Of a stretch of DNA of 64,000 nt, positions 1 to 8,260 are shown one piece after another. The stretch comes from Variovorax paradoxus (GTDB lineage: Bacteria; Pseudomonadota; Gammaproteobacteria; Burkholderiales; Burkholderiaceae_C), in contig NZ_JAGGNV010000015.1 in the NCBI RefSeq assembly GCF_018614955.1, positions 1 to 64,000 of the forward strand, written 5' to 3'. Position numbers and translations under genes: made by a program. Below the pieces are notes generated by a model. It worked only from the letters and a program-made list of their open reading frames with translations. It was not told the DNA's origin and did not search any database. Within the stretch, counting starts at the first letter, position 1, and each line of letters opens with the position of its first letter.

Positions 1-416
1 TAGACCTCGAAGCCCTGGTCGATCGCCGACAGCGCCGGCCCGACGATGCATACGCTGGTCCACAGGCCCGCCAGCACGATGCGGTTCTTGCCGATCGCGT
101 TGATCGCCTCGATGACGTTGGCGTCCTCCCAGGTGTTCATTGACGTACGGTCGATCATCTTCTGGCCGGGAAAGGCAGTTGTGATCTCCTCGAACATGGG
201 GCCCGAGAAGCTCTTCTCGGCCACGGTCGTCAGGATGGTCGAGGCGCCGAAGCCGGCCGCGGCGTGGGCGACCAGGGCGGCGTTGGTGCGCAGCGTGTTG
301 GCATCGATCGAATGGGTCGCGAAGGACATCTGCGACTGGAAGTCGATCATGATCAGCGTGTGGTCCTTAGGCGTGAGCAGCTTGGCGCCAGGGGTGGGGG
401 TAGCTTTGGCGGGCAT
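1..416 (-). CDS. isochorismatase-family hydrolase (5' part, runs off the window)
   Basis: Reading leftward from the ATG at 416, about 138 codons are visible before the window edge, so the C-terminus is missing. The protein opens MPAKATPTPG and carries the isochorismatase fold: a first-strand aspartate in LIMIDFQSQM and the nucleophile-loop cysteine in GLWTSVCIVG. The family hydrolyses amides or vinyl ethers through an Asp-Lys-Cys type triad; the substrate cannot be told here. A second family member lies 1.3 kb away (1730-2347) but belongs to the YcaC branch and differs clearly in sequence. No operon partner is visible upstream. Confidence 0.85.
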   Translation of the reverse strand, partial: MPAKATPTPGAKLLTPKDHTLIMIDFQSQMSFATHSIDANTLRTNAALVAHAAAGFGASTILTTVAEKSFSGPMFEEITTAFPGQKMIDRTSMNTWEDANVIEAINAIGKNRIVLAGLWTSVCIVGPALSAIDQGFEV

Positions 417-700
417 GGGGTGTCCTTTCAATGAATATGAGCACGGGTCAGTGCCACTCGTGGGTTGAAAAACTTTCGATGCACGCGTCCTCAAAACAAC
501 ATAGTCGAGATGTGCTGAAATTCCAGCGGGGTTTTCAACAGGATCGGCCGACTGTGCTCACACCCCTGTTGGGCAGCGTCTTCAGGGCCAATCCTGGAAA
601 AACATCGACACCCCGCGCCCTGATCCGAAGGTCCTTTGGATCAGCAATCACCCTTGGGCACCAGGCACGTGCACCTTGGCGGATCTTGGTCAGCCGCCGA

Positions 701-1057
701 TCAATGCTTCTGGCGTTCCGGTGCGTCCTCGCTTCCACCTCGCGGGAACTTGCCTGCGCGGTTCGCTTCCGCATTGGCGGCACGACTGGTGGCGCTCGCG
801 AGCTTTCGCTGATCGCGGGGGACCTTGGGTGTTGCCGCCGGAATGCTATCGCCCTCGCCCATCTGAGGGCCATGGGCCGCTTGCCTGCCGGTGGCGCCTC
901 GCACCTTGCGAGCCTGCGCGCGTTCAGCAGGCGTCGTCGGGGCGGTGGGCGGGGCCTTCGCCTGCGCCGGGTCAGCTTCCCCGGCTGTCTGGGCGAATGC
1001 CGCGCCGGCCATCATCTGGATGAGCGCGATGCCTACCGAGACTGCGATCTTGTTCAT
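701..1057 (-). CDS. small secreted or periplasmic protein of unknown function
   Basis: This 118-residue protein begins with a clear signal peptide (MNKIAVSVGIALIQMMAGAAFAQ, cleavage expected after AFA, near residue 22). The mature part is Ala-, Arg- and Pro-rich, with many basic residues and no cysteine or recognisable domain. An AGGAG ribosome site sits about 8 bases before the ATG at 1057. Similar short, low-complexity, secreted proteins are common in Burkholderiales and are sometimes labelled TolA-like, but I cannot support a function. Codon use and the ribosome site make it more likely real than the overlapping plus-strand frames. The 284 bases between 417 and 700 hold nothing I recognise. 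Confidence 0.6.
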   Translation of the reverse strand: MNKIAVSVGIALIQMMAGAAFAQTAGEADPAQAKAPPTAPTTPAERAQARKVRGATGRQAAHGPQMGEGDSIPAATPKVPRDQRKLASATSRAANAEANRAGKFPRGGSEDAPERQKH

Positions 1058-1240
1058 TCGAGTAGCTCCTGAAAGTGAAGAACCCGCCAGAGCGGGTTCG
1101 AACGTGAAATGGATTCACTGCAGACCGGGTTTGCGGTTCTGCAACGATGAACGCCCCGGAAGTCGGCGAGGACAAGCTGCCAAAGTCCTGCCTGCGCAGT
1201 TCAGGAATGACGCAGGGGCGCATGTGGCGACGCGATCTCT

Positions 1241-1576
1241 TCAGAGCCCGAGCAGGGCGCGGCCTTCGTCGGCCAGCAGATCGTGCGTCTCGTGGTGCGC
1301 GCGCATGTAGGCAGCGAAGACGGGACACTTCGGGACCACAAGCAGTCCACGCTGCCGTGCCGAGGCCAGCCCTGCCTGCACGAGCCGGGTGGCGATGCCG
1401 CGGCCCCGCAACGCGTCGGGGACAAGCGTGTGGAGGAAAGTGATGACCCCTTCTGCCAGCGAGTAGATGGCCACCGCGCGCTCACCCTCCGACTCAAGCT
1501 CGAATTGATGCTTCGACGCATTGTCGTAAACGCAACTGGAAGCGGGTGGGACTTGAGCTTTCTCCACGTCTGTCAT
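1241..1576 (-). CDS. small GNAT-like N-acetyltransferase (YjdJ type)
   Basis: I chose the ATG at 1576 (MTDVEKAQVP) because AAGGAC lies just upstream; the open frame extends further but without homology. The 111 residues fit the short GCN5-related family: FELESEGERAVAIYSL is the beta-sheet entry and FLHTLVPDALRGRGIATRLVQAGL is the acetyl-CoA pyrophosphate loop (R-G-x-G-I/A). The following segment, LVVPKCPVFAAYMRAH, matches the conserved 'CPF...Y...H' tail of this mini-GNAT group. Substrates of the group are unknown. It stands alone between the secreted protein gene and the YcaC-like hydrolase, in the same orientation. Confidence 0.8.
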   Translation of the reverse strand: MTDVEKAQVPPASSCVYDNASKHQFELESEGERAVAIYSLAEGVITFLHTLVPDALRGRGIATRLVQAGLASARQRGLLVVPKCPVFAAYMRAHHETHDLLADEGRALLGL

Positions 1577-1729
1577 GTGGGTCCTTGGCGTCGTTCTCAT
1601 CCACGCGGCAACGTTGCGTGTGGGTGAATCCGGAAGTAAATTTCCTTCAAGACGTCCATGCATGAAATTCATGTCAACCGCAGAAGGGGTGGCGCGATAA
1701 CTAACACACTGCGCTGGAAGCCCCTGCGC

Positions 1730-2347
1730 TCAACTGTGACTCTTGGCCGTACTCATCAGATTGTCGTAGTCAGGCAGATGCTTGGAGAGCAAGGTAGCCA
1801 GGCCTTCTCCGGCGTTGCGCCAATCCCGTTGCAGTTCGCAGGCCAGCGCAAACCAGTTGATGAGATGGGCTCCGGCAGCGACCATCCGCTTGTGCGTTGC
1901 CTCTCGCACCGCTGGGCTGAACGTTCCTGAAGCATCGACGACCACGAAGACCTCAAAGCCCTCGGCCAAGGCATCCAGCGTAGGCATCGCAACGCAGACG
2001 TCCGTGACGATGCCCGAGAAGATCAGTTGCTTTCGCCCGGTGGCCTTCACCGCAGCGACGAATTCCGGACTTTCCCAGGCGTTGATTTCACCAGCGCGCG
2101 CAATGTATGGCGCGTCGGGAAACGACTCTTTGAGTTGAGGAAGTATGACGCCATTCGGGCCGGTTTCCATGCTGGTGGCCAAGATGGTCGGAAGCTTGAA
2201 ATGTTTGGCCGTAGCGGCAAGCGCAAGGACATTGTTGCGGAATTCATCGGGCCCGAAATCTCGCACCAACGAGAACAGACCGGTTTGATGGTCCAGGAAG
2301 GCGACGACGGCATCGTCTCTGCGAACAAGGGCGGGCTTCTTTGTCAT
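1730..2347 (-). CDS. YcaC-like isochorismatase-family hydrolase
   Basis: This complete 205-residue protein closely follows the E. coli YcaC pattern along its whole length: FLDHQTGLFSLVRD at the N-terminus, SMETGPNG, YIARAGEINAWE, and the nucleophile elbow GIVTDVCV. By position Asp19 and Cys118 match the YcaC active-site residues, and Arg84 sits where YcaC also has arginine. The C-terminal ACELQRDWRN and LPDYDNLM are family hallmarks. YcaC is an octameric cysteine hydrolase of uncertain physiological substrate. AGGAGATT lies upstream of the ATG. No operon partner is apparent: a broken amidohydrolase follows upstream on the other strand. Confidence 0.9.
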   Translation of the reverse strand: MTKKPALVRRDDAVVAFLDHQTGLFSLVRDFGPDEFRNNVLALAATAKHFKLPTILATSMETGPNGVILPQLKESFPDAPYIARAGEINAWESPEFVAAVKATGRKQLIFSGIVTDVCVAMPTLDALAEGFEVFVVVDASGTFSPAVREATHKRMVAAGAHLINWFALACELQRDWRNAGEGLATLLSKHLPDYDNLMSTAKSHS

Positions 2348-2604
2348 GAGAATCTCCTGGTGACGGGGAAAATGTGAAGAGAGGGACCTGCGGATTACGG
2401 TCGTTCAAGATTGAAGCACGCTGGAAACTCTGCGAAAAGCGATGCATGGAAGTTTCCAATCCGCGGCGCAAAGAAAGACGGAAATCCATGGGTCGAGACG
2501 GTCGTTCTAGTTGGATCGAATCCGCGTCTATCCAATATCAATAGGGCTGAAAATCGCCCTTGGCCTTCGATGCCAAACGAAGGTTTCAGCTCACGCACTG
2601 GCAT

Positions 2605-2990
2605 CGCCAAGCGCCGCTGATCGACAGCCACACCCACGTGATCCGCGGTGGGCTGAACTACAACATGGAATTGTGTTGGGATGGTGCCCCCAGCGTCGCA
2701 GACGCCATGGCCATGCTCAGGCGCCAGGCACAGAACACGCCCCACCGCAATGGGTGCGTGTGGTCGGCGGCTTCACGCGACACCAGTTCGCCGAGAAGCG
2801 CCTGCCCAAGCTGGACGAGATCAATGCGGCTGCGCCGGACACGCCCGTCTTCATCCTGCACCTCTACGACCGCGCCGTGCTCAACCGTGCCGCGCTGCGC
2901 GTGGTGGGGTACACCAAGGACACGCCCAATCCACCAGGCAACGAGATCCAGCGCGGCGCAGCAGGCGAGCCGACTGGCCTGCTGCGTCGC
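2605..2990 (+). pseudogene. YtcJ-like amidohydrolase fragment, frameshifted and truncated
   Basis: Two overlapping frames together read as an internal piece of a YtcJ-type amidohydrolase. The first gives IDSHTHVIRGGLNYNMELCWDG (the metal-binding HxH of the fold), then APSVADAMAMLRRQAQNTP. From about 2742 the match jumps frame to QWVRVVGGFT, LPKLDEINAAAPDTPVFILHLYDRA and TPNPPGNEIQ...GEPTGLL. The switch is explained by one missing base near 2741-2744. Homology stops near 2990, whereas family members run to about 550-600 residues, so most of the catalytic barrel is gone. It is a decayed stub; the neighbouring AraC gene (3009-3938, convergent) may once have controlled it. Confidence 0.8.
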
Positions 2991-3008
2991 GCAATGCTGT
3001 CACAGCGT

Positions 3009-3938
3009 TCACGGCAGACGTCTTCGATCCCTGTATTGGCGATCTTCATGCCCCTTGCCCGCGCGCCAGGTGCTTGGGCTGACGCCCACAGCTTGCGTAA
3101 ACACGCGAGACAAGTGGCCTTGATCCGCAAAACCGCATTCGGCAGAAATTTCCGAAACTGTCAGATCGGGCTGGCGCAACAGCCGTTTCGCATGTTCGAT
3201 GCGCCGGTCGCGCACCCACGCGAAAGGTGTCATGCCGGTGGTTTGCTTGAAGCTCCGAGCGAACGTCGCACGCGACATGCCGGAGCAGCGAGCGATGTCC
3301 GAGAGTGAGAATGGCTGGCTGAGGTGGGCCCTGACAAACTCGTCCGCGCAGGCGAACTGGCTTTGCGTGAGCTTGCCGCGCGTCGTATAAGGGGCGGGGA
3401 GCGAACCGGATCGGCCGTACCGACGCATCAGATGCGCGGCAATGGCCAGCGTCAGATGGTCGATGAACAATTCATCGCCCCGTTCGCGCCGTACCAGCGA
3501 GGGCATAAGCGCCTGTATCAACGGGCGCATCGTTAGATCTTCTATTCCTCGGTCCAGTGCCAGGCTTGCGGGCGGCCGAACGAACAGTTCATCGCCCAAC
3601 TCGGTCAGCGTGTCGCGTCTGATCTGCAGCCTGACGTTGTCGAAGCCGGAAAGGGCTTGACACGCATATTCATTGCGAAGGTCGGTCAAGGCCATGCTAT
3701 GGCGAGCATGACCGCCGGAGTAGACCAGCTTGTGGTTCAGCCACAAGCGATGTGATGGGAAGGCCTCGAGCTGATAGATGACGCAGTACGAATCTGCGTT
3801 TGGAATGTGCACAACATCGGCATCGGCCTGTTCCCCGCGATGTTGCACACGCAACGCCGAAAGCAGGGGCGTATGGAGGCTGGTGATGCGAATCGGCGAT
3901 GGTGAAGCCGCAACGAGTGGTGTGTCAGGCGCAAGCAA
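3009..3938 (-). CDS. AraC-family transcriptional regulator
   Basis: This 309-residue protein has an N-terminal AraC-binding-like sensing domain (about residues 30-180, including DSYCVIYQLEAF and MALTDLRNEYACQ) and a C-terminal pair of helix-turn-helix motifs (about 205-300). The motifs are seen in PFSLSDIARCSGMSRATFARSFK and LTVSEISAECGFADQGHLSRVF, followed by GVSPSTWR. The start is a TTG at 3938 preceded by GGAG at ideal spacing; no ATG occurs in frame upstream before a TAA. It is divergent from the porin gene (start 4227), so it may regulate the porin or the decayed amidohydrolase next to it. The effector is unknown. Confidence 0.88.
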   Translation of the reverse strand: MLAPDTPLVAASPSPIRITSLHTPLLSALRVQHRGEQADADVVHIPNADSYCVIYQLEAFPSHRLWLNHKLVYSGGHARHSMALTDLRNEYACQALSGFDNVRLQIRRDTLTELGDELFVRPPASLALDRGIEDLTMRPLIQALMPSLVRRERGDELFIDHLTLAIAAHLMRRYGRSGSLPAPYTTRGKLTQSQFACADEFVRAHLSQPFSLSDIARCSGMSRATFARSFKQTTGMTPFAWVRDRRIEHAKRLLRQPDLTVSEISAECGFADQGHLSRVFTQAVGVSPSTWRAGKGHEDRQYRDRRRLP

Positions 3939-4102
3939 TGTGGTCTCCGGAATCCTGGCAGGGCGGTCTTCAAATTTGCCTACGGGAAGACGAGATCCCA
4001 GAATTTAAGCATATCTGTGTTGTGGAAATCGTTCCGCAGGTCCGCTACGTCGCACTGTCTCAATTGCAGACAAATGCTGCAAGGGACGAGTGCGTCCAAA
4101 GG

Positions 4103-4140
4103 GGTTCACGCAAGGTAGGTGGCTACCTATGCGGTTCACG
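4103..4140. promoter_or_regulatory. candidate operator between araC-type gene and porin gene
   Basis: The divergent region (3939-4226) contains an inverted repeat, AGGTAG-GTGG-CTACCT (4113-4128), bracketed by two direct copies of GGTTCACG (4103-4110 and 4133-4140, 30 bases apart). AraC proteins usually bind direct repeats about two helix turns apart, so this spacing is slightly long. The arrangement is visible; its role as the regulator's site is inference. Confidence 0.3.
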
Positions 4141-4226
4141 GGGGAGTATGGGGAAATCAATCCGGCCCTCTCGAGACGATGTGCGGCTGGCCTCATTCCA
4201 ATATTTTTAATTAAAAGGAGATGATG

Positions 4227-5280
4227 ATGAAGAGGTATGCAGTATTGGCCGTCGCGGCAATGGGGTTTGCCGCACATGCGCAATCGAACGTCACGATTTT
4301 TGGCATCGTCGACGTGGCGGTCACGAGGCTTTCCGGAGAAGGTGCGGGAGGCCGCATTGGACTCTCCAACGGGGGCGCGAGCTCGAGCAGACCGGGTTTC
4401 AGGGGCACAGAGGATCTGGGAGGTGGACTGGCGGCAGGATTCTGGCTGGAAGCGCCCCTCTCGCTTGACACAGGCAATGCCACCGGTGTCAATTTTCAAC
4501 GGCGTTCCACGGTGAGCCTGAGCAGTAGTCAGTTGGGTGAGTTGCGATTAGGTCGGGACTATTCTCCGATCTTCTGGAACGTGAACAATTTTGACCCGTT
4601 TAGCTACCGAGGCGTAGCCTCTGTGTCCGGCGCGGACAATCTGGGGTATGCCTCGATTCGCAACAGTAATTCTGTGGGTTATTTTCTGCCCCGTTCCTTG
4701 GGCGGGTTCTATGGTCAGTTGCAGTTCGCGTTCGATGAAAAGCTGTCCAGCGACTTGAATTCTCGGCAGGGCCAGTCCGTGGGTGGCCGGCTCGGCTACG
4801 CCGATGGCCCGTTCAACGCTGCTTTGGCATACGCAAAATATGATCAAGTCGTTGGCGCCTCGGACGTCAGGCCAGTCGCGATCAGCCGGTCCCTCGAAGT
4901 GACCAACTTCGGTGCTTCGTGGGATTTCGGCGTAGTGCGGCCCTCGGTGTTCAGAGGTCGTGAGGAATTGAAAGGCGGAAACCCCGTCGGCGCCCGCGTT
5001 GACCTCCATGCTGGGCGTGACTGTTCCCGTCGGCGCGGGGCTCATCCGCGCGTCCGCTGTCCACCAGAAGATCGGCGGTACGGACAGTAGCTTCAATAAA
5101 TTTGGCATCGGCTATGCATATAACCTGTCGAAGCGGACACAAGTCTTCGGCACGATCGCTCGCGTAAGCAACAAGGGCACCTCCACTCGCGCCATCTCGG
5201 CGGAAGGCTTGGCTGCTGTTGCTGTCCGCCCAGGCGCGACCTCAACAGGTATCGAGGCTGGTATCAAGCACATGTTCTGA
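4227..5280 (+). pseudogene. outer-membrane porin (Burkholderiales type), frameshifted near the 3' end
   Basis: The gene encodes a classical 16-strand beta-proteobacterial porin: signal peptide MKRYAVLAVAAMGFAAHAQ, then SNVTIFGIVDVAV, GGASSSRPGFRGTEDLGGGL, FQRRSTVSLSSSQLGELRLGRD, and the C-terminal strand ending in IKHMF (terminal Phe, as needed for BAM recognition). Three ATGs are tandem (4221, 4224, 4227); AAGGAG at 4215-4220 favours the third. Near 5003 the frame is lost: GNPVGARVD must be followed by TSMLGVTVPVGAGL, which lies in another frame. This is consistent with two missing bases at GTTGAC/CTCC. Without the shift the product would be about 350 residues, normal for the family. As written, the last 90 residues are lost and the barrel could not close. 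Confidence 0.85.
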
Positions 5281-5668
5281 TGGTCAAGATGTCACTGCCT
5301 CTGCAGCCTTGGCGGGCTTCACTGCCGAGCTCAATGCGATCGCCGCGCCCATGCGCCAGAGCCTGACCTACGACCAAGGCAAGGAGATGGCGCGTCACGC
5401 CGAGCTGGCGGCCAACACCGGCGTGCGGGTCTACTTCTGCGACCCGCACAGCCCCTGGCAGCGCGGCACCTGCGAGAACACCAACGGGCTGCTGCGTCAG
5501 TACCTGCCCAAGGGTACCGATCTGTCCGTGTACACGCAGGAAGAGCTCGACGCAATCGCCGACAGCTTGAACAACAGACCGCGCGCTACGCATGATTGGC
5601 GCACCCCCTTGGAGGTCTTCGCGCAGACGCTGGCCAGCTCTCATAACCCATCAACTTCAGTTCATTGA
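5281..5668 (+). mobile_element. IS30-family transposase remnant (C-terminal part)
   Basis: Directly after the porin stop, an open frame reads as the C-terminal half of an IS30-type DDE transposase: [16 protein letters not shown] (second catalytic Asp region), [29 protein letters not shown] (with the catalytic Glu in the CEN motif) and [18 protein letters not shown]. The N-terminal helix-turn-helix and first Asp are absent, so the element cannot transpose. The sequence at 5673-5700 (GGTGTTGCGCTTCAGTCTTG...), just after the stop, is a candidate for the element's right inverted end, but no left end is present. It marks an old insertion and deletion between the porin and the catabolic operon. Confidence 0.85.
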
Positions 5669-5700
5669 CCCCGGTGTTGCGCTTCAGTCTTGAAACCGCC

Positions 5701-6258
5701 GAGGCATTCATGGACGCGCCTTTACGCCGACGCGGATCGGCTGCAACTATCAATACTGGCAGGTGCGTCGTGCTGGCCCTCCAGTGGGATCAAGCCTAGT
5801 CCCATTCCTTCCGCTACTTCAACCGGGTCGAGCTCCCGATTTGAGAGATAGAGTTCGTTCGCAGCATCTGCTCTCGAGGTCAGCTTGGCCCTCAGCGAGC
5901 CGGTGCCACTCGGCGATGAACGCTACGGTCCACTCGCGCATATGCCCGATCGGCTTGCCCAGTTCCATGGGGGGCACTTCAGGTTGCCAGGCCATCTCTT
6001 CCTCCTGACCAAAAACGGTGCAGGGGAGCGCACGACCTCCCCTGGCCCGATGCCGCGGTAGATGGTCTCTCCGGTCTTGACGCAAGTAACGGTCCAGCGG
6101 TCCTCGCCGGCGTGACCTTGTAGCCGCCTATACCCAGCGGCAACTCGCGCTCTTCTTCGACCTACAGGCCCCAGCCACACCGGCATCTTCAGGAAGTTTG
6201 CCAGTCCTGACCGACCGGTAACCGCCGCGGCTCACGATCAACCTAACCTACCAGAGTC
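5701..6258. other. no intact gene; eroded sequence between IS30 remnant and LysR stub
   Basis: Several short open frames cross this stretch on both strands (for example minus-strand 5819-6085 and 5923-6186), none with a domain, ribosome site or sustained codon bias. A short run, WTVTCVKTGETIYRGIGPGEVV, looks protein-like but I cannot assign it. I read the region as decayed DNA trapped between two gene ruins. Confidence 0.5.
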
Positions 6259-6363
6259 GCCGCTATTCAACCCGCCAAGATCCGAGTGTTCACCGACTTC
6301 CTAGTAGTCGAGCGCTTCGAGAGACTGGAGCTCGCCAGGAAGTGGACCGACGCGCGGCGCTAG
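6259..6363 (+). pseudogene. C-terminal stub of a LysR-type regulator
   Basis: About 34 codons ending in TAG read AAIQPAKIRVFTDFLVVERFERLE, which resembles the usual end of LysR regulators (P-x-K/R-x-R-x-F-x-D-F-L). The rest of the gene is absent. The stub overlaps the 3' end of the adjacent dehydrogenase gene by a few bases on the opposite strand. It may be what remains of a regulator displaced when the neighbouring operon or IS30 copy arrived. Short length keeps the assignment tentative. Confidence 0.45.
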
Positions 6364-7376
6364 CGTGCCTCGATTCGTCCGAGATAGTCGCGCACGCGCG
6401 AGGCCGCTTCCGGATTGACCGCGCCCTCGGGCATGCGGCCGGTCGCGATCGCGACGACTTGGCGTGCCGTGTCCATGGCTTGGTGCGCCCGCGCTTCGAT
6501 CGTCATGCCGCCGATGTGCGGTGTAGCTACGACGTCGGGCCGCAGCGCGAGCGGCGAAGCGGGCATCTGGTCGGGACCGCTCCCGACATCGAGGCCCGCG
6601 CCTTTCAGATGGCCGCTGTCGAGGGCGGCTTCGAGCGCGCGCTCCTCCACCAGTTCGCCGCGCGACAGATTGACGAAGAATGCGCCGGGCTTCATCCTGG
6701 CAAAGGCCTCGGCCCCGAACATTCCCTTCGTCTGCGGCGTCGAAGCCGCGAGGCAGATGACGAAGTCCGAAGTGCGCAGTACCTCGTTGAGAGAGCGCGC
6801 GAGAGTTCCGATTCGTTCCGCAGCCGCATGCGGGTCGAAGGCCGCGACCGTCATGCCGAGCCCCCGGCCCGTGTCCGCCAGATGCTCCGCGATATGACCG
6901 AATCCGACGAGGCCCAGCGTCGAGCCTTGCAGCTGCCGCGCCTTGGCCGGCACGAAGGGCACGCCTGTCTTGTAGCCATGGTCGGCACGCGCGATGCCCC
7001 GCGCCAGGTCGAGCATCATGCCCACGCCGAGCTCGGCGACCGCCCGGCCGAAGCCCCGGGTCGCGCGTCCCACCAGGATGCCGCGCGCGGAGGCCGCGGC
7101 GAGGTCGATGGTGCTGACATCCACGGCGCCGCGCAGGAAGGCGATGAGCGCGGGCATCGCGGCGAAAGCCGCTACGGTGCCGGCGACGCTGCGGTGCGCG
7201 ATCACGATCTCGCAGCCCGCCGCGGCCTCTGCCAACTCGGCGCCTTCAAGGACGCGGACCTTGTCGCCTCTAACGACCTCGGCATGCTGCGCCAGAAGCT
7301 CGAGCGCATCGGGGCTGTAGTAGCGCTCCAGTTCCACATCGGTGTAGGCGAGGAAAACACGAAGATCTGGTTTCAT
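6360..7376 (-). CDS. D-2-hydroxyacid dehydrogenase, NAD-binding (operon gene 7)
   Basis: This 338-residue protein belongs to the phosphoglycerate-dehydrogenase-like D-2-hydroxyacid dehydrogenases, which interconvert 2-keto acids and D-2-hydroxy acids with NAD(P). Seen are the Rossmann motif in LGLVGFGHIAEHLAD, the catalytic arginine segment FFVNLSRGELVEERALEAAL, the glutamate region following it, and the catalytic histidine in VVATPHIGGMT. It is the last gene of the minus-strand operon; its ATG overlaps the upstream stop (ATGA at 7373-7376), implying coupled translation. A second, divergent family member lies in the same operon (10034-11038), so the two probably act on different or successive intermediates. 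Substrate unknown. Confidence 0.9.
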   Translation of the reverse strand: MKPDLRVFLAYTDVELERYYSPDALELLAQHAEVVRGDKVRVLEGAELAEAAAGCEIVIAHRSVAGTVAAFAAMPALIAFLRGAVDVSTIDLAAASARGILVGRATRGFGRAVAELGVGMMLDLARGIARADHGYKTGVPFVPAKARQLQGSTLGLVGFGHIAEHLADTGRGLGMTVAAFDPHAAAERIGTLARSLNEVLRTSDFVICLAASTPQTKGMFGAEAFARMKPGAFFVNLSRGELVEERALEAALDSGHLKGAGLDVGSGPDQMPASPLALRPDVVATPHIGGMTIEARAHQAMDTARQVVAIATGRMPEGAVNPEAASRVRDYLGRIEAR

Positions 7377-8260
7377 GCGGTGAACCCGTAGAGCGTGGCG
7401 GGGTTGTCAACGAGAATCCGATCCCGAACCGCCTTGTCGGCCACCCACGTTCCGACCAGGTCGAGAAGGCGCGCGTCGTCCGGCATGGGCTTCTCGCCAG
7501 CCATCGCGGCCGTGTGCGGCCAATCCGTTCCCCACAGCACGCGTTCGGGCGCGATGGACAGCCACGCCTTGAACACGGTCGCGGCGTCCTCGTAGTCGGG
7601 CGCGCCGGATCTGCTGTCGTGGTACGCGCCCGAGAGCTTGATCCAGGTGCGCCCCGCGTCGACGAGTGCGCGCAGCAGTGCGAAGGCAGGGTGATCGATG
7701 CCTTGCTGCAGCGGGAGGCGGCCGAGGTGGTCGATCACGAGCGGCACCGGCAGGTCGCGCAGCCAGTGAATGTTCTGCACGTAGCTGTCGCCGAGCGCGT
7801 GAATCTGGAGGTGCCATCCGAGCGGCTCGATGGCCCGCGCCAGCTTGCCGATGTCTTCGATCGCGGCGCCGGCGGGCCGGGCCAGGTTCAGTCGGGCGCC
7901 CCTGACGCCCGCGGCATGCAGGCGGTCGAGTTCCGTCCTCGAGACTTCGCTCTCGACCACGGCGATGCCGCGCGCCGTGTCGCCCATCTGATGAAGCGCA
8001 TCGACCAGGCAGCGGTTGTCCGTGCCGTAGGTGGAAGGTTGAACGACGACGCTGCGCGAGGTGCCCAATCGCTTCCGCAGCAGCCGGTAGTCCGACACCA
8101 GGGCATCCGCCGGCCGAAGCGTCGCGCGCGGGTCGACGGGAAAGCGCGCGTCGTAGATGTGGTGGTGGCAGTCGGTCGCACCTTCTGGAAGCGCCAGCGT
8201 GGCGGGCGCCCATCCCGCGGACCAGGGGGCGGGTGAGGTCATGGGTGTGGCGGTGGTCAT
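7373..8260 (-). CDS. amidohydrolase of the 2-pyrone-4,6-dicarboxylate lactonase (LigI-like) type (operon gene 6)
   Basis: I start at the ATG at 8260 (MTTATPMTSP) because it overlaps the preceding stop as ATGA; a downstream ATG at 8242 is possible. The product (295 residues) is a metal-dependent TIM-barrel hydrolase: GATDCHHHIYD carries the HxH near residue 30, LQIHALGDSY and LVIDHLGRLP supply further barrel ligands, and LWGTDWPHT holds the C-terminal active-site Asp. LigI-type enzymes hydrolyse lactones of aromatic ring-cleavage products. Together with the RraA-type aldolase upstream this points to a ring-cleavage or tricarboxylate-like catabolic route, which is inference. Confidence 0.87.
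   Translation of the reverse strand: MTTATPMTSPAPWSAGWAPATLALPEGATDCHHHIYDARFPVDPRATLRPADALVSDYRLLRKRLGTSRSVVVQPSTYGTDNRCLVDALHQMGDTARGIAVVESEVSRTELDRLHAAGVRGARLNLARPAGAAIEDIGKLARAIEPLGWHLQIHALGDSYVQNIHWLRDLPVPLVIDHLGRLPLQQGIDHPAFALLRALVDAGRTWIKLSGAYHDSRSGAPDYEDAATVFKAWLSIAPERVLWGTDWPHTAAMAGEKPMPDDARLLDLVGTWVADKAVRDRILVDNPATLYGFTA

Noticed and set aside
5819..6186. Two overlapping minus-strand open frames considered as genes.
   Set aside because: No ribosome site, no homology and inconsistent frame between the two; treated as eroded DNA.
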